From NCBI GenBank assembly GCA_020442915.1, contig JAGRJD010000001.1, positions 93,919 through 157,918 on the forward strand: 64,000 bases of DNA, read 5' to 3'. Below the pieces are notes generated by a model that saw only the letters and a list, made by a program, of their open reading frames with translations, was not told the DNA's origin and ran no database searches. This DNA is from Thiothrix sp. (GTDB lineage Bacteria > Pseudomonadota > Gammaproteobacteria > Thiotrichales > Thiotrichaceae). A program made the translations under genes and the position numbers. Shown here piece by piece: positions 26,859 to 36,007 of this stretch; position 1 is the first letter of the stretch; each line of letters starts with the position of its first letter.

Positions 26859-28649
26859 ATGGAACAATATCTGGAGCGCAAGGTTGAATCCGAGCAGATT
26901 CTGCTGCTTTATCAGAATCTGAACTCCGCCCTTTCCGGCAACCTTCTGGTGCTGGTCTGTCTGGCCTGGGCCTCCCGCGAGCAGATGCATACCTGGGGAA
27001 TGATGCTGGCCATCGCCGGCTGCATCCTGTTTTTCCTGAGGTATCTGGACGGCCTGCAGCTCTCCGGCAATCCCCGCTCCATCCGGGAGCATCCCCGATA
27101 CTGGGAGCGACGCTATGCGACCGGCCTGCTGCTGACCGGAACCTTCTGGGGGCTGGTGTTTTACGGCATCATTGAAAACCAGAACCCTGAAATGAACTTT
27201 TTCGTCATGTGCTTTTTCGGGGCCATCGTCTCCATCGGGGGCGCGACAACGGCGGCCAGATTCCCGGTCTACCTGTACCTGATCCTGCCAATCTGCGGTC
27301 TGGTGATGATCAAGTTCTTCCTGCTGGAAGGCATGCTGTACCGCATCCTGTTTCTGGCCCTGTTTGCCTTTATCGCCATCAATGTCGTGGTGAACCGCAA
27401 CTATAACCGCATCATTTCCAAAAGCATTTACCTGCGTTATGAAAATGCGTTCCTGATTGCCAAACTGGAGCAGGAAAAAAGCCGGGCGGAAGAAAACCAG
27501 GCACTGGCCGAAGATGCGATGCGCTCCAAGGACAAATTTCTGGCGGCAGCCAGTCATGACCTGCGCCAGCCACTGCACGCCCAGAGCCTTTATCTGGACA
27601 TTATCCAGGATTACATCAGTCCGGCGGGCCTGGAAAGCCTGACGGCCCTGAAAAAAACCAATCTAACCCTTTCCGAACTGTTCAACAAGGTGCTGGACGT
27701 ATCGCGCCTGAATGCGGGTATCGTGATCGCCAAGCAACGCCATTTCCACTTGACGGATGTCACGGCCTCGCTGATGGAAGAGTTCCGTCAGGATGCCAGG
27801 GCCAAAGGGCTGCTGCTGGAAGAAAAGGCGGACGATGGTGCCATCATTCATACCGACCCGGTATTGCTGGCACAGATTCTGCGCAATATCCTTGCCAATG
27901 CCATCCGCTATACCGATCAGGGCAGCATTTCCCTGTCCTGTCAGGTCCGGAACAGCTACGTCAGCATCAGTATCAGCGATACGGGCAAAGGCATCCCCCC
28001 GGCAGAACAGCAAAAGATTTTTCAGGAATATTATCAGCTTCAGAATCCTGAACGCGACCGGAACAAGGGGTTGGGACTGGGTCTGGCGATTGTTGCCAAA
28101 ATGTGCAAGCTGCTGGCGCTGGAAATAAAATGCGACTCGATACCCGGACGGGGTTCCACCTTTACCCTCAACGTGCCCTGCGGCCATGAAAGCGAGGTTG
28201 CACCGGAGCATCTCCCGATCAATTACAAAATACTGGATCAGGCCCGTATTCTGGTGATTGACGACGAACTGGACATTTTGCAGGGCATGGAACTGCTGCT
28301 GACCTCCTGGGGCCTGCAGACCCTGTCAGCCGAGTCAGAGGCGGATGCCATCCTGAAAATACGCACAGCCTGTTTCAGACCGGACCTGATCATTGCCGAT
28401 TACCGGCTGCGCAATGACAAAACCGGTGCCGAGGCCATTGCCGGTATCAGACGGCTGCTGGCAGCGGAAATCCCGGCACTCCTGATTACCGGTGACACCA
28501 GCGAGGAGCGCCTGCAGGAGGCAGACACCAGTGGCCTGCTGATCCTGCACAAACCGCTTCAGCCCATGAAACTGAGACCGGTACTTTATTCCCTGCTGCA
28601 CCCCGGCCCCGGCAGACCTGTCTCCAGCCAGCAGCCTGCACCGGAGTGA
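26859..28649 (+). CDS. Hybrid sensor histidine kinase with C-terminal receiver
   Basis: A 596-aa membrane kinase. Residues about 20-205 contain six hydrophobic segments and no large periplasmic loop, so it probably senses within the membrane. A short coiled coil (KLEQEKSRAEENQALAED) leads to the phospho-acceptor helix FLAAASHDLRQPLHAQSL, then an ATPase domain with ILANAIRYTDQG, ISDTGKGIPPAEQQ and GLGLGLAIVAKM. The receiver follows from about 460 (ILVIDDELDIL, LIIADYRLRND, LLITGDTS, LHKPLQP). The RQPLHA type of H-box is typical of hybrid kinases paired with LuxR regulators, as found here just upstream. The start at 26859 avoids overlap with the regulator gene. Signal unknown. Confidence 0.9.
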   Translation: MEQYLERKVESEQILLLYQNLNSALSGNLLVLVCLAWASREQMHTWGMMLAIAGCILFFLRYLDGLQLSGNPRSIREHPRYWERRYATGLLLTGTFWGLVFYGIIENQNPEMNFFVMCFFGAIVSIGGATTAARFPVYLYLILPICGLVMIKFFLLEGMLYRILFLALFAFIAINVVVNRNYNRIISKSIYLRYENAFLIAKLEQEKSRAEENQALAEDAMRSKDKFLAAASHDLRQPLHAQSLYLDIIQDYISPAGLESLTALKKTNLTLSELFNKVLDVSRLNAGIVIAKQRHFHLTDVTASLMEEFRQDARAKGLLLEEKADDGAIIHTDPVLLAQILRNILANAIRYTDQGSISLSCQVRNSYVSISISDTGKGIPPAEQQKIFQEYYQLQNPERDRNKGLGLGLAIVAKMCKLLALEIKCDSIPGRGSTFTLNVPCGHESEVAPEHLPINYKILDQARILVIDDELDILQGMELLLTSWGLQTLSAESEADAILKIRTACFRPDLIIADYRLRNDKTGAEAIAGIRRLLAAEIPALLITGDTSEERLQEADTSGLLILHKPLQPMKLRPVLYSLLHPGPGRPVSSQQPAPE

Positions 28650-28697
28650 CGGCCCCCCACGCATCGGTCACCTGGCCGGCTCCGGGGCGGGCCTGAA

Positions 28698-30038
28698 TCA
28701 CTGCCCGCCGGTGATGACGATCGAAGAAACCACATCATTGGCACCATTATTGACAAAACAGTCATCGTCAGCCGCAAAGTTCCACTGACTGCCCGCAAAT
28801 CCGGCATCAGCAAACAGTTGTGCCCGCATGCCGCGCGGAATCCGGATGGAGGACAGGTCATCATTCCTGATGCCCATGGCCTGGATCTGCCCCATGTCAT
28901 AGCGTCCGGGTGCCAGACTGACGGCATAGCCACCATAATTACAGTCCTGATACACCGTGACGACACGGGAAGCCACGGGATTCGGCCCTGGCTGGGCGGT
29001 TGCGGTACCGCTGGCCAGGGTCGGGAAAGGCAGACGGGTTTCCGCAGTCGCCTGTCTGGGTGACAAAGGCATCATGTCATTGCCGCAGGTATTGGTTTTT
29101 TTCACCGTGAAGGGCGCACCGGGTGTCAGATAGACATCACCATGCTGGTCGATGGCCAGACCCGGCCCGCCACTGATATGGTATTCAGGCATCTGGTCAC
29201 AGCGGAACGGCCATTCATAACCGGCGTATTGCCCGCCCATGGTGACTGTACCCGCTTCGGTCAGGTACTCGCCCACCTTCTCGATCATGGCTTTGCTGAG
29301 TGACTTGGCGGAGACCTTAATGGCTGTTTTCAGGGCCTGTCTGGCCACCTGTCTGGCGACAATCTGCCCCACGGCAGCAGGAGCCGCGCCACCTCCCGTG
29401 GCTACGGTTTCGGCCACGCCGATCAGCACGTCACCCACGATTTCAGCCACCGGCTCGATACAGTCGAAATCGGTTTGCGGATTGATGCCGTCCGGCTGGA
29501 TATGCGCCCGCAAGGTGAACCAGACCGCTCCCGTATTGAAGGTTTTCACACCGTCCCGGCCATTGAACCTTGAGGGCAGCACATCATGGTACAGACAGCC
29601 CACCTGCTCCAGGGAATAGGCCACCGGCCAGGCCGTTTCATTCACCAGACGAAACCCCGGACTTTTGCCCTGGGCCGAGCGGCTGACTTTCCCGAACTCA
29701 TGGTCGGAAAAAATCCGGTACTGGCCACCATAGGCCTCGATCTGAAAGTTGCCGTAACTGGTGCCGGTTGAATCATAAGGAACGATTTTTGTCGACTCGC
29801 CATGTTTGGCGCTGCCGGAAGCCGTGCCGGTAATCCGGGTGATCAGGCAGACGCCCCGACTTCTGGCCGTCCAGGTCTGCCCGGGCTGAACCGTGTAATC
29901 ATCATCCGAACAGCCGGGGTATTCCACGGTACCGCTGACGGCATAATCCGTCTGGTTGGTGATCTTTGCCAATGGATAGGCAGCAAACCCCGGTGCACTG
30001 ATCAACAGCAACAGGGTAGAAAGTGGTGCTTTTTTCAT
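28698..30038 (-). CDS. Secreted protein with C-terminal beta/gamma-crystallin-like domain
   Basis: A 446-aa exported protein with a signal peptide (KKAPLSTLLLLISAPGFA). Three parts can be seen: an N-terminal beta-rich region (about 20-130) with paired Cys (YPGCSDDDY, GVCLITRITG); a central region with a Gly/Ala-rich helical stretch (GVAETVATGGGAAPAAVGQIVARQ) that could insert in membranes; and a C-terminal pair of Greek-key motifs (VVTVYQDCNYGGYAVSLAPG, ALFADAGFAGSQWNF) of the beta/gamma-crystallin type. At least ten Cys suggest disulphides. The layout of sugar-binding-like head, amphipathic middle and crystallin end recalls secreted toxins or adhesins, but I do not recognise the family. It stands alone and converges with the kinase gene. 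Confidence 0.75.
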   Translation of the reverse strand: MKKAPLSTLLLLISAPGFAAYPLAKITNQTDYAVSGTVEYPGCSDDDYTVQPGQTWTARSRGVCLITRITGTASGSAKHGESTKIVPYDSTGTSYGNFQIEAYGGQYRIFSDHEFGKVSRSAQGKSPGFRLVNETAWPVAYSLEQVGCLYHDVLPSRFNGRDGVKTFNTGAVWFTLRAHIQPDGINPQTDFDCIEPVAEIVGDVLIGVAETVATGGGAAPAAVGQIVARQVARQALKTAIKVSAKSLSKAMIEKVGEYLTEAGTVTMGGQYAGYEWPFRCDQMPEYHISGGPGLAIDQHGDVYLTPGAPFTVKKTNTCGNDMMPLSPRQATAETRLPFPTLASGTATAQPGPNPVASRVVTVYQDCNYGGYAVSLAPGRYDMGQIQAMGIRNDDLSSIRIPRGMRAQLFADAGFAGSQWNFAADDDCFVNNGANDVVSSIVITGGQ

Positions 30039-30331
30039 GGAATCATCCTTACCTTTGACACAGCCAGTGTTGCAGGCCGCAACCGGTCCTGTCCGCCACA
30101 GCTTTTCCTGACCGGCAGCCAGCCCCGCTTTTACAGGTTCTCCCTCGCAAGAAAAACCATTCACTGACATTGTATGCGGGTATTAAAGGCTGTAAATGGT
30201 ACCAAAGTACCGATTCAGCCGAAATTTCGGGGAATGCTGGAAATCAGGCCGGGGGTGGAATCCGCATGCCCCCTGCAAGGCAGCACGGGACATGCGGGTG
30301 GAGATGAAAAACACGGCAGGGTGCAGACGGC
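30039..30331. promoter_or_regulatory. Upstream region of the crystallin-domain gene
   Basis: About 290 bp. It holds a hairpin GGTAC-CAAA-GTACC (30198-30211) and a perfect 12-bp palindrome CCGAAATTTCGG (30219-30230), seven bases apart and about 160-190 bp before the start codon. They could be regulator sites or a terminator for the leftward CcoQ-like gene. No clear -35/-10 pair was found. Confidence 0.35.
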
Positions 30332-30487
30332 TTAACGGCGGTCGTCTCCGGAGGGATGATCTGCTCCCGGTGGGTCAAAAGGAATTTCGGCATCCTTTTG
30401 ATAACGTTTCCTGGCCCATGGGCGGTAGACGTACAGCACAATACCGATGAAGACCACCGGAATCAGGTAATACAACCAGTTTTCCAT
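30332..30487 (-). CDS. CcoQ/FixQ-like small membrane protein
   Basis: A 51-aa protein: MENWLYYLIPVVFIGIVLYV forms one membrane span, followed by a basic YRPWARKRYQ and an acidic tail with KDAEIPFDPP. This is the layout of CcoQ, subunit IV of cbb3 cytochrome oxidase, including the characteristic A-x-x-PFDD-like end. AAAAGGAGCG precedes the ATG. No ccoN, ccoO or ccoP lies in the window, so it is an orphan beside a hypothetical membrane protein. It may stabilise an oxidase encoded elsewhere. Assignment is by pattern only. Confidence 0.6.
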   Translation of the reverse strand: MENWLYYLIPVVFIGIVLYVYRPWARKRYQKDAEIPFDPPGADHPSGDDRR

Positions 30488-30540
30488 TTTTCGCTCCTTT
30501 TAAAGTACCAGAGAAGGTGAAGATGCGGCTCCCTGCCGTG

Positions 30541-31137
30541 TCATGCACTGGTATCGGTCCTGCCGCCCGCATGGCGAATCTGCCAGACCACAAACAGCAG
30601 CACCAGCCCCATCATCACCACGGCAGCGATGACAATCATCCACAGATACTGTTCCACATAGGTTGCCAGCAGCAGGGCCAACAGCAGCAGCGCACTGACC
30701 ACATACAGTTTCCATGACACCAGCATGCCATCCACAAACGTGGCAAAGGCCAGCAGCAGCAGGGTCAGCAGCCCCGTGGTTTCATAATTGAGGCGCCCGG
30801 TACCGAGAAGCAGATAGACAACCGCCGTGGCAATCAGCGCCCCGCTCCACAGCACCAGTTGCTGGAACAGTATCCTGCTGCCATGTGCCAGGCCCAACCG
30901 CCGTGAGCGCCATATCCCCCACAGGGTGGTTATCAGCGCCATCAGGATCAGCAGGTAGCGCCAGTAGCCATGGGCACTTGTACCACGGTAATCGGTAATG
31001 CCCACACCCAGCAGGGCCAGCAACATGATGCCGACAAAAACGATCGCATCAACCTTCATGACATGACCGAGGGAATGCATCCGCTCCGACAGGGTTCTGC
31101 CATCATCCGGTTTCGGGGTATCCACAGGGGTACTCAT
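30541..31137 (-). CDS. Conserved-type hypothetical membrane protein
   Basis: A 198-aa protein with an N-terminal cytoplasmic stretch of about 30 residues and six hydrophobic segments, ending in a short basic tail. I do not recognise a named family. It precedes the CcoQ-like gene by 53 bp on the same strand, so the two may be co-transcribed. AGGAGCAA lies seven bases before the ATG. A 9-bp stem hairpin sits about 20 bp upstream. Confidence 0.7.
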   Translation of the reverse strand: MSTPVDTPKPDDGRTLSERMHSLGHVMKVDAIVFVGIMLLALLGVGITDYRGTSAHGYWRYLLILMALITTLWGIWRSRRLGLAHGSRILFQQLVLWSGALIATAVVYLLLGTGRLNYETTGLLTLLLLAFATFVDGMLVSWKLYVVSALLLLALLLATYVEQYLWMIVIAAVVMMGLVLLFVVWQIRHAGGRTDTSA

Positions 31138-31154
31138 TATTGCTCCTTGACTGA

Positions 31155-31183
31155 CGTACCGGCAGCCCCATGCCGCCGGTACG
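31155..31183. repeat. Inverted repeat before the hypothetical membrane protein gene
   Basis: Perfect 9-bp arms CGTACCGGC/GCCGGTACG with an 11-nt loop, just upstream of the start at 31137. It could form a 5'-leader hairpin or be an operator. Confidence 0.45.
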
Positions 31184-31252
31184 ATAGATAGTATGCATGA
31201 ACTGACTCACGATGATGAATCGCGCTATCAGTCGCGGTACCAATCATAGCCC

Positions 31253-31287
31253 AAAAATACTGCACCCGCTCACTCGGGACCGGGTGC
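31253..31287 (-). terminator. Rho-independent terminator of the GGDEF-EAL gene
   Basis: On the minus strand GCACCCG pairs with CGGGTGC across a 12-nt loop, and a T-rich run (TATTTTT) follows at once. It lies 26-60 bp past the stop codon at 31313. Confidence 0.7.
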
Positions 31288-31312
31288 GCTGCCGTGCTAC
31301 CGACACGGCTCC

Positions 31313-33775
31313 CTACAGCTGGATCAGGCGCTGCAGCTCCACTTCGGCCAGCCCCTGTGCTGCATCGGGAAACTCACTGATCGGCCTAGGCCTGGAAAAA
31401 TAATAGCCCTGCATGAAATCGAAGTCGTAGCGGCTGGCTTCCAGCAATATTTCATGATTTTCCACCCCCTCGGCAATGGTCTTTATGCCCAGATTTTTAC
31501 ACAGCTCGATCAGGGAGCGGACAATATGGTGGCTTGAGCTGTTGACCAGCAACTCCCTGATCAGGGACTTATCCAGTTTGATATAGTCAACTCCCAGCTT
31601 TGCCAGATAGGAAAAGGAAGAGAATCCGGTTCCGAAATCATCCAGAGCAAAACGCAGGCCGTAATGCTTCATGTTTTTTATGAATTCACGGGTAATATTG
31701 ATATTTCTTATTTCAGCCGTTTCGGTGATTTCTATAATAATGTTCTGTAACGGATAGCGGGTTGTCACCGAGCAATCAAAGACATACCTCATCAAGTCTG
31801 GATTTGACAAGGTTGCATAGGAAAGATTGATATTCAATACCGGATAGTCCAGCCTTGCCCCCATGCTCATGGATTTTTTCAGGACGTACTTGTCAATCAC
31901 CACAATCTTTCGGTTCCTTTCCGCATAATCAATAAAGCCTTCCGGCGTATAAATTTCATCGTCTTTTTTGATTCTTGTCAGTGCTTCATAAGCAAAGTTC
32001 AGATGGCTGTCGGCATGGACAATCGGCTGTAGATACACGACATACAGCATTTTTCTGAAGCCGGTCTCCAGCAGGTCATCCCAGAATTTGGCCTCCCGCT
32101 CCTCCTGCAAAATGGTTTCTGCACCATTATAAAAATGATAAGCACTTGCCTTCAGGCGCTTGTTTTCATACATGGCAATATCGGCAAAAGACGAGAGCTC
32201 GTCCAGATCAGCGGCATCATGCGGAAACCTGGCTGCCCCGATTGATGTCGAGACATGAATGCCCAGGCTGTTATCCTGAAAAATCCGGCCTGTTCTCTCC
32301 GCAACCTCGGTCAGGTGCATTGCGACACCTGCCGGATCGGCATCCTGAACAATAATGGAAAATTCATCCCCTCCCATTCTCCCCACAATGCCTTTGCCCC
32401 TGAAAACCGATGCGAGTATACCGGAAAAATCGATCAGCAGGTTATCACCTGCAGCATGCCCCAGGGAATCATTGACCAGTTTGAAGTGGTTCAGGTCGGC
32501 ACTCACCAGCGTGAAGGGTTCGCGCTTCCCGATCAGGGTATTCAGCTCCAGGGTGAATCTTCTCCGGTTGAAAAGTCCCGTCAGGGCATCATTATCGGCA
32601 AGTTGCTGGGTTTCATGAACCTTTTCAGTCAGTTGCCGGTTTTTGACTCCGATTTCCCGCATGGCACGTTCCAGCTCATCGGCAAGGTGGCTGACATGAT
32701 GATAGATATCATCGATTTCATCATGCCGCGTGCAACGCGAAAAAATAGCCAGTCTGCTTTTTGCAAAGGTAAATTCTTTCCTGGCGATACTGTCCAGAAT
32801 CGCCCCCAGTACATGGATTCGCTTCATGGCGAGCTTGAGCATCATGTAGAAAATCATCATCAGGGCAAGATAGATCAACAGGGATTTTTCTATCAGCCCG
32901 TAGATTGCAGCATCGGATTTTTTCAACAATACGGAGGCATCCCCCAGAATAACAAACAGCAGACCTTCTTTCTGGAAGTAACTGGCCAGTTTTTTACTGC
33001 CTGAGAATGCCACCTTTTCGGCACTCCAGTCTTCCTGATGACAGGAAAAAAAGGGGAAATCACTCAGAAAACCCCTGTATGTGAATGAGATGGTTGCCTG
33101 CTCATATAAAAAATACTCGCCATGCAGACAGATTTTTTTACTCCCGGTGGCATCCCCCTTTCTGAAGACAATTATCCTGACTCCATAGATATTCTCCAGA
33201 ATCTGGTCGAGTATGCTGTCGATACTGATGGAAACCTGAATAAAGCCACTGTGAAAGTTATGATTTGAAAGCGGCTTGATAAAATAAAGCTGGCAATATT
33301 CCCTGCAACGAAAAAAGCTCCTTCCATCCGTATAGTTGAAATTGCCTGATATTTCGCTGATCTGCAGGACTGAGGAGAGGTCAAATGGGTTATCCTTGTC
33401 CGAGATATTATAATACCCACCTTTATTATCATAATAGGCAAGCCGGTAATTGATACTGTCGCCACTGACCTTCAACCACTGTGATTCGATATATCGTAGG
33501 GTCTTGTTCGTATCACGAACAACCTGTTTTTCTACTGTATAGCCTTGTGAGATTTTTTGAATTTTTCTGTTCGTATCCCGGATCAGGTTTTCAATGATCC
33601 GGCTGACCAGGCTGTTCTTGATCCTGATCTCTGAATAAACCTGCTCCATGGCCCCATGAATGATGTTTTCCCTCAGAAACAATACGCCGGCAATGGTAAC
33701 AACAAGCAGCATCAAGGCCATGGAAACGATAATCCAGAGCTTGAAATTTCCGGGAAAATAGAAGATTTTACTCAT
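31313..33775 (-). CDS. GGDEF-EAL cyclic-di-GMP turnover protein with periplasmic sensor
   Basis: An 820-aa membrane protein. A first membrane helix near residues 12-34 and a second near 300-322 bracket a periplasmic sensor of about 260 residues that contains several Cys (FRCREYCQLYF). A short signalling helix leads to the GGDEF domain (NDALTGLFNRRRF, RMGGDEFSIIV), intact at the active site. The EAL domain follows with YEALTRI (the EAL motif), DDFGTGFSSFSYLAKLGVDYIKLDKSL and a C-terminal GYYFSRPRP. Both catalytic motifs are present, so it may make or degrade c-di-GMP depending on the signal. The ATG at 33775 has no good ribosome site. AT content of this gene is higher than that of its neighbours. 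Confidence 0.9.
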   Translation of the reverse strand: MSKIFYFPGNFKLWIIVSMALMLLVVTIAGVLFLRENIIHGAMEQVYSEIRIKNSLVSRIIENLIRDTNRKIQKISQGYTVEKQVVRDTNKTLRYIESQWLKVSGDSINYRLAYYDNKGGYYNISDKDNPFDLSSVLQISEISGNFNYTDGRSFFRCREYCQLYFIKPLSNHNFHSGFIQVSISIDSILDQILENIYGVRIIVFRKGDATGSKKICLHGEYFLYEQATISFTYRGFLSDFPFFSCHQEDWSAEKVAFSGSKKLASYFQKEGLLFVILGDASVLLKKSDAAIYGLIEKSLLIYLALMMIFYMMLKLAMKRIHVLGAILDSIARKEFTFAKSRLAIFSRCTRHDEIDDIYHHVSHLADELERAMREIGVKNRQLTEKVHETQQLADNDALTGLFNRRRFTLELNTLIGKREPFTLVSADLNHFKLVNDSLGHAAGDNLLIDFSGILASVFRGKGIVGRMGGDEFSIIVQDADPAGVAMHLTEVAERTGRIFQDNSLGIHVSTSIGAARFPHDAADLDELSSFADIAMYENKRLKASAYHFYNGAETILQEEREAKFWDDLLETGFRKMLYVVYLQPIVHADSHLNFAYEALTRIKKDDEIYTPEGFIDYAERNRKIVVIDKYVLKKSMSMGARLDYPVLNINLSYATLSNPDLMRYVFDCSVTTRYPLQNIIIEITETAEIRNINITREFIKNMKHYGLRFALDDFGTGFSSFSYLAKLGVDYIKLDKSLIRELLVNSSSHHIVRSLIELCKNLGIKTIAEGVENHEILLEASRYDFDFMQGYYFSRPRPISEFPDAAQGLAEVELQRLIQL

Positions 33776-34159
33776 GGTTGCCAAGTTGCGGAGTGTTGCT
33801 GCTACGCCATTCGGTAGCATACAAGCCTGGCGCGCATACAGTATCGGCACCCGATGTGTGCAAAAACAGTAAAATCACCACATTTAACGGTTAAGCCGAT
33901 TGTAACAGACTGAAAAATTCCATTAATTTATTGATTTTTAAAGTTTTTGATAAAACTGTAATATTGAAAAAAGATTAACGGGATTACTTTATAAAAAATC
34001 CTGATTATTATAAGTTGATATTCGCCAGAAAAAATCCAACCTGGTCGGGCAGCTTTTCCCATGCCACCGACCGCTAATATGGGCTGCAGACGTTATGCGG
34101 TTTTTTACCTTTCTGTCGTGACAGATAAAAAATGCCGTAAAGCTTGCACCGAGGTACTT
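33776..34159. promoter_or_regulatory. AT-rich divergent promoter region
   Basis: About 380 bp between the leftward GGDEF-EAL gene and the rightward binding-protein gene. The part from 33890 to 34030 is very AT-rich for this genome and has several TTGATT/TTGATA and TATAA-like words, so promoters in both directions are likely, but no single pair stands out. Such tracts are also targets for nucleoid silencers. Confidence 0.4.
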
Positions 34160-35755
34160 ATGCTTCTGATTTCACCTGATCCGGGCGGGAGCGTCCTGAA
34201 AAGCCTGGTCCGCCTGTCTGCACTGATCACCATGCTGTTCTGGTTGTATGGTAGTCATGCCGCCGGGGAAGACACGGTACCGGCCTATACGGGCGTTTTC
34301 CGGGTTCTGCTCCTGTCCCCGCCCACGACGCTTGATCCGCAGGCCAGTTCCCTTTCAGGTGATCATGGTTTCAGCCAGTATTTCTTCGATCCCCTGTTCA
34401 CACTTCAGGACGGAAAAGCCGTACCCGTACTGGTGGAAAGCTATCACTGGGAGACGCCGACACGCTGGCGTTTTGTCCTGAAAAAAGGAGTGCTTTTTCA
34501 TGATGGCAGTGAACTGACCACCAGTGATGTGACCGCCACGTTCCGGCGCGCCTTCCGGCTCCGGAACAACGCCTATGAACACATCAAGGATTATGACATT
34601 CAGGCCCTGGATACCTACCAGTTCCAGATCGACACCCGAACCCCCAATAGTGAACTGCTGTGGGACCTGGAAGATGTCAGGGTGATCAGCCATACCGCTG
34701 AAAATGCCGATAGCGCAGCCTTCGACAGCGGCGAGCAGCTGGTTGGAACCGGTCCTTACCGGCTGGTCAGGCGACAGGGTTTCGAGCAGTTTGAGCTCAC
34801 GGCCTTTATGGATTATCACCGTGGTCCCGCCTTCATCCGCAACGTGCAGGTACGCTCCGAGACCGATCCGGAGCGACGCAGGACCGCCTTTCTCGCGGGG
34901 CAGACCGACCTGACCGAAGGGGTCTTCCACAAATACCTGCCGGAACTGCAGCATGAGGCCAGCGTTACCAACAAAACCTCGCATTTTTTATACATGCTGG
35001 CCCCTGATGCCATCCGTGAACAGTCACCGGATGTCCTGGGGCCGGATGGAAAGCCCCTGCCCCATAATCCGCTCAAAGACCTGCGGGTACGGCAGGCCAT
35101 TTCCCTGGCACTGGATCGTGACAGGCTGGTGAACCAGCTGCTGGGTTCCCAGACCGGTTCACAGCCCGCCGGCCAGCTGGTCAACAACAATACGGAAATG
35201 GCGGATCCCACCCTGTTCCCCGATCAGCAGGACATTCCTGCGGCAAAACGCCTGCTGCGGGAGGCAGGCTATCCGAAAGGGTTTCACCTGATCATTCGCG
35301 ACAAGGACGCCCGCCGGGAATATCTGGAGCGTATCGCCGACATGCTGGGCGAAGTCGGCATCCAGGCCCGGATAGCGACCCTGCCGGCCGGGGAATATTT
35401 CAGAAAGGCAAACAGCCAAGCCTTCAGCGCCGCATTCTTTGCCTACAGTGCCGACGGAAACCTGGCCAACCTGCTGACACAACTGCTTTATACCGGGGCC
35501 GCAGGTAACAAGGGTGGCTACAGCAATCCGACTCTCGACCGCCAGATCGACCATGCCCTGGCACAGACTTCAGCGGAACTCAAGCGGCGTGAGCTGCGCA
35601 AGGCACAGCGCCTGGCCATCAAGGACCTGGCCCTGATTCCCATCCTGTTTCAGGCTTATAACTGGGTGATCCGGCCCGACATGATCTACCTGCCGACCGA
35701 CCAGTTTTTCACCGAGGCCTATTATGTCCGCCCCAATACCCCCAACCCGCAATAA
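34160..35755 (+). CDS. ABC transporter periplasmic binding protein, family 5 (peptide/nickel type)
   Basis: A 531-aa exported protein. The start at 34160 is supported by GAGG six bases upstream and gives a signal peptide with an LVRLSALITMLFWLYGSHAAG core. The mature part shows the SBP_bac_5 order: LLSPPTTLDPQ, ESYHWETPTRWRFVLKKGVLFHDGSELTTSDV, the hinge region GTGPYRLVRR, and the second-lobe LRVRQAISLALDRDRLVNQLLG. The closest functional group is oligopeptide/dipeptide-binding proteins. No ABC permease or ATPase gene accompanies it, so it must share a transporter encoded elsewhere. Confidence 0.88.
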   Translation: MLLISPDPGGSVLKSLVRLSALITMLFWLYGSHAAGEDTVPAYTGVFRVLLLSPPTTLDPQASSLSGDHGFSQYFFDPLFTLQDGKAVPVLVESYHWETPTRWRFVLKKGVLFHDGSELTTSDVTATFRRAFRLRNNAYEHIKDYDIQALDTYQFQIDTRTPNSELLWDLEDVRVISHTAENADSAAFDSGEQLVGTGPYRLVRRQGFEQFELTAFMDYHRGPAFIRNVQVRSETDPERRRTAFLAGQTDLTEGVFHKYLPELQHEASVTNKTSHFLYMLAPDAIREQSPDVLGPDGKPLPHNPLKDLRVRQAISLALDRDRLVNQLLGSQTGSQPAGQLVNNNTEMADPTLFPDQQDIPAAKRLLREAGYPKGFHLIIRDKDARREYLERIADMLGEVGIQARIATLPAGEYFRKANSQAFSAAFFAYSADGNLANLLTQLLYTGAAGNKGGYSNPTLDRQIDHALAQTSAELKRRELRKAQRLAIKDLALIPILFQAYNWVIRPDMIYLPTDQFFTEAYYVRPNTPNPQ

Positions 35756-36007
35756 CGTGAACAGGTGCAGCTTCAAACCGGACGAATGAAAGGCCCTATC
35801 CGGCCCGAAGCACCTGAGCGCCACAACCGATGGCCCATTGGGCTTCGAGCTGGAGGCGCTGGAGCAGCTGGGTTCAGTCACGCTGCTGCATGGCAGCCTG
35901 TCCGGAATCGGCAACAGGGGCAGCAAAGTACAAGAAAAGGGCCATTTCTGGCATGGCACCCTGCTGCCGCAACCATTACCATGGCGCTAGTCTTAAGGAG
36001 GACATTC

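Noticed and set aside
35795..35990. A 65-codon plus-strand stretch reading [20 protein letters not shown] between the binding protein and the aldolase
   Set aside because: It looks protein-like but has no start codon or ribosome site and I know no family for it; it may be a gene end, but the evidence is too thin.
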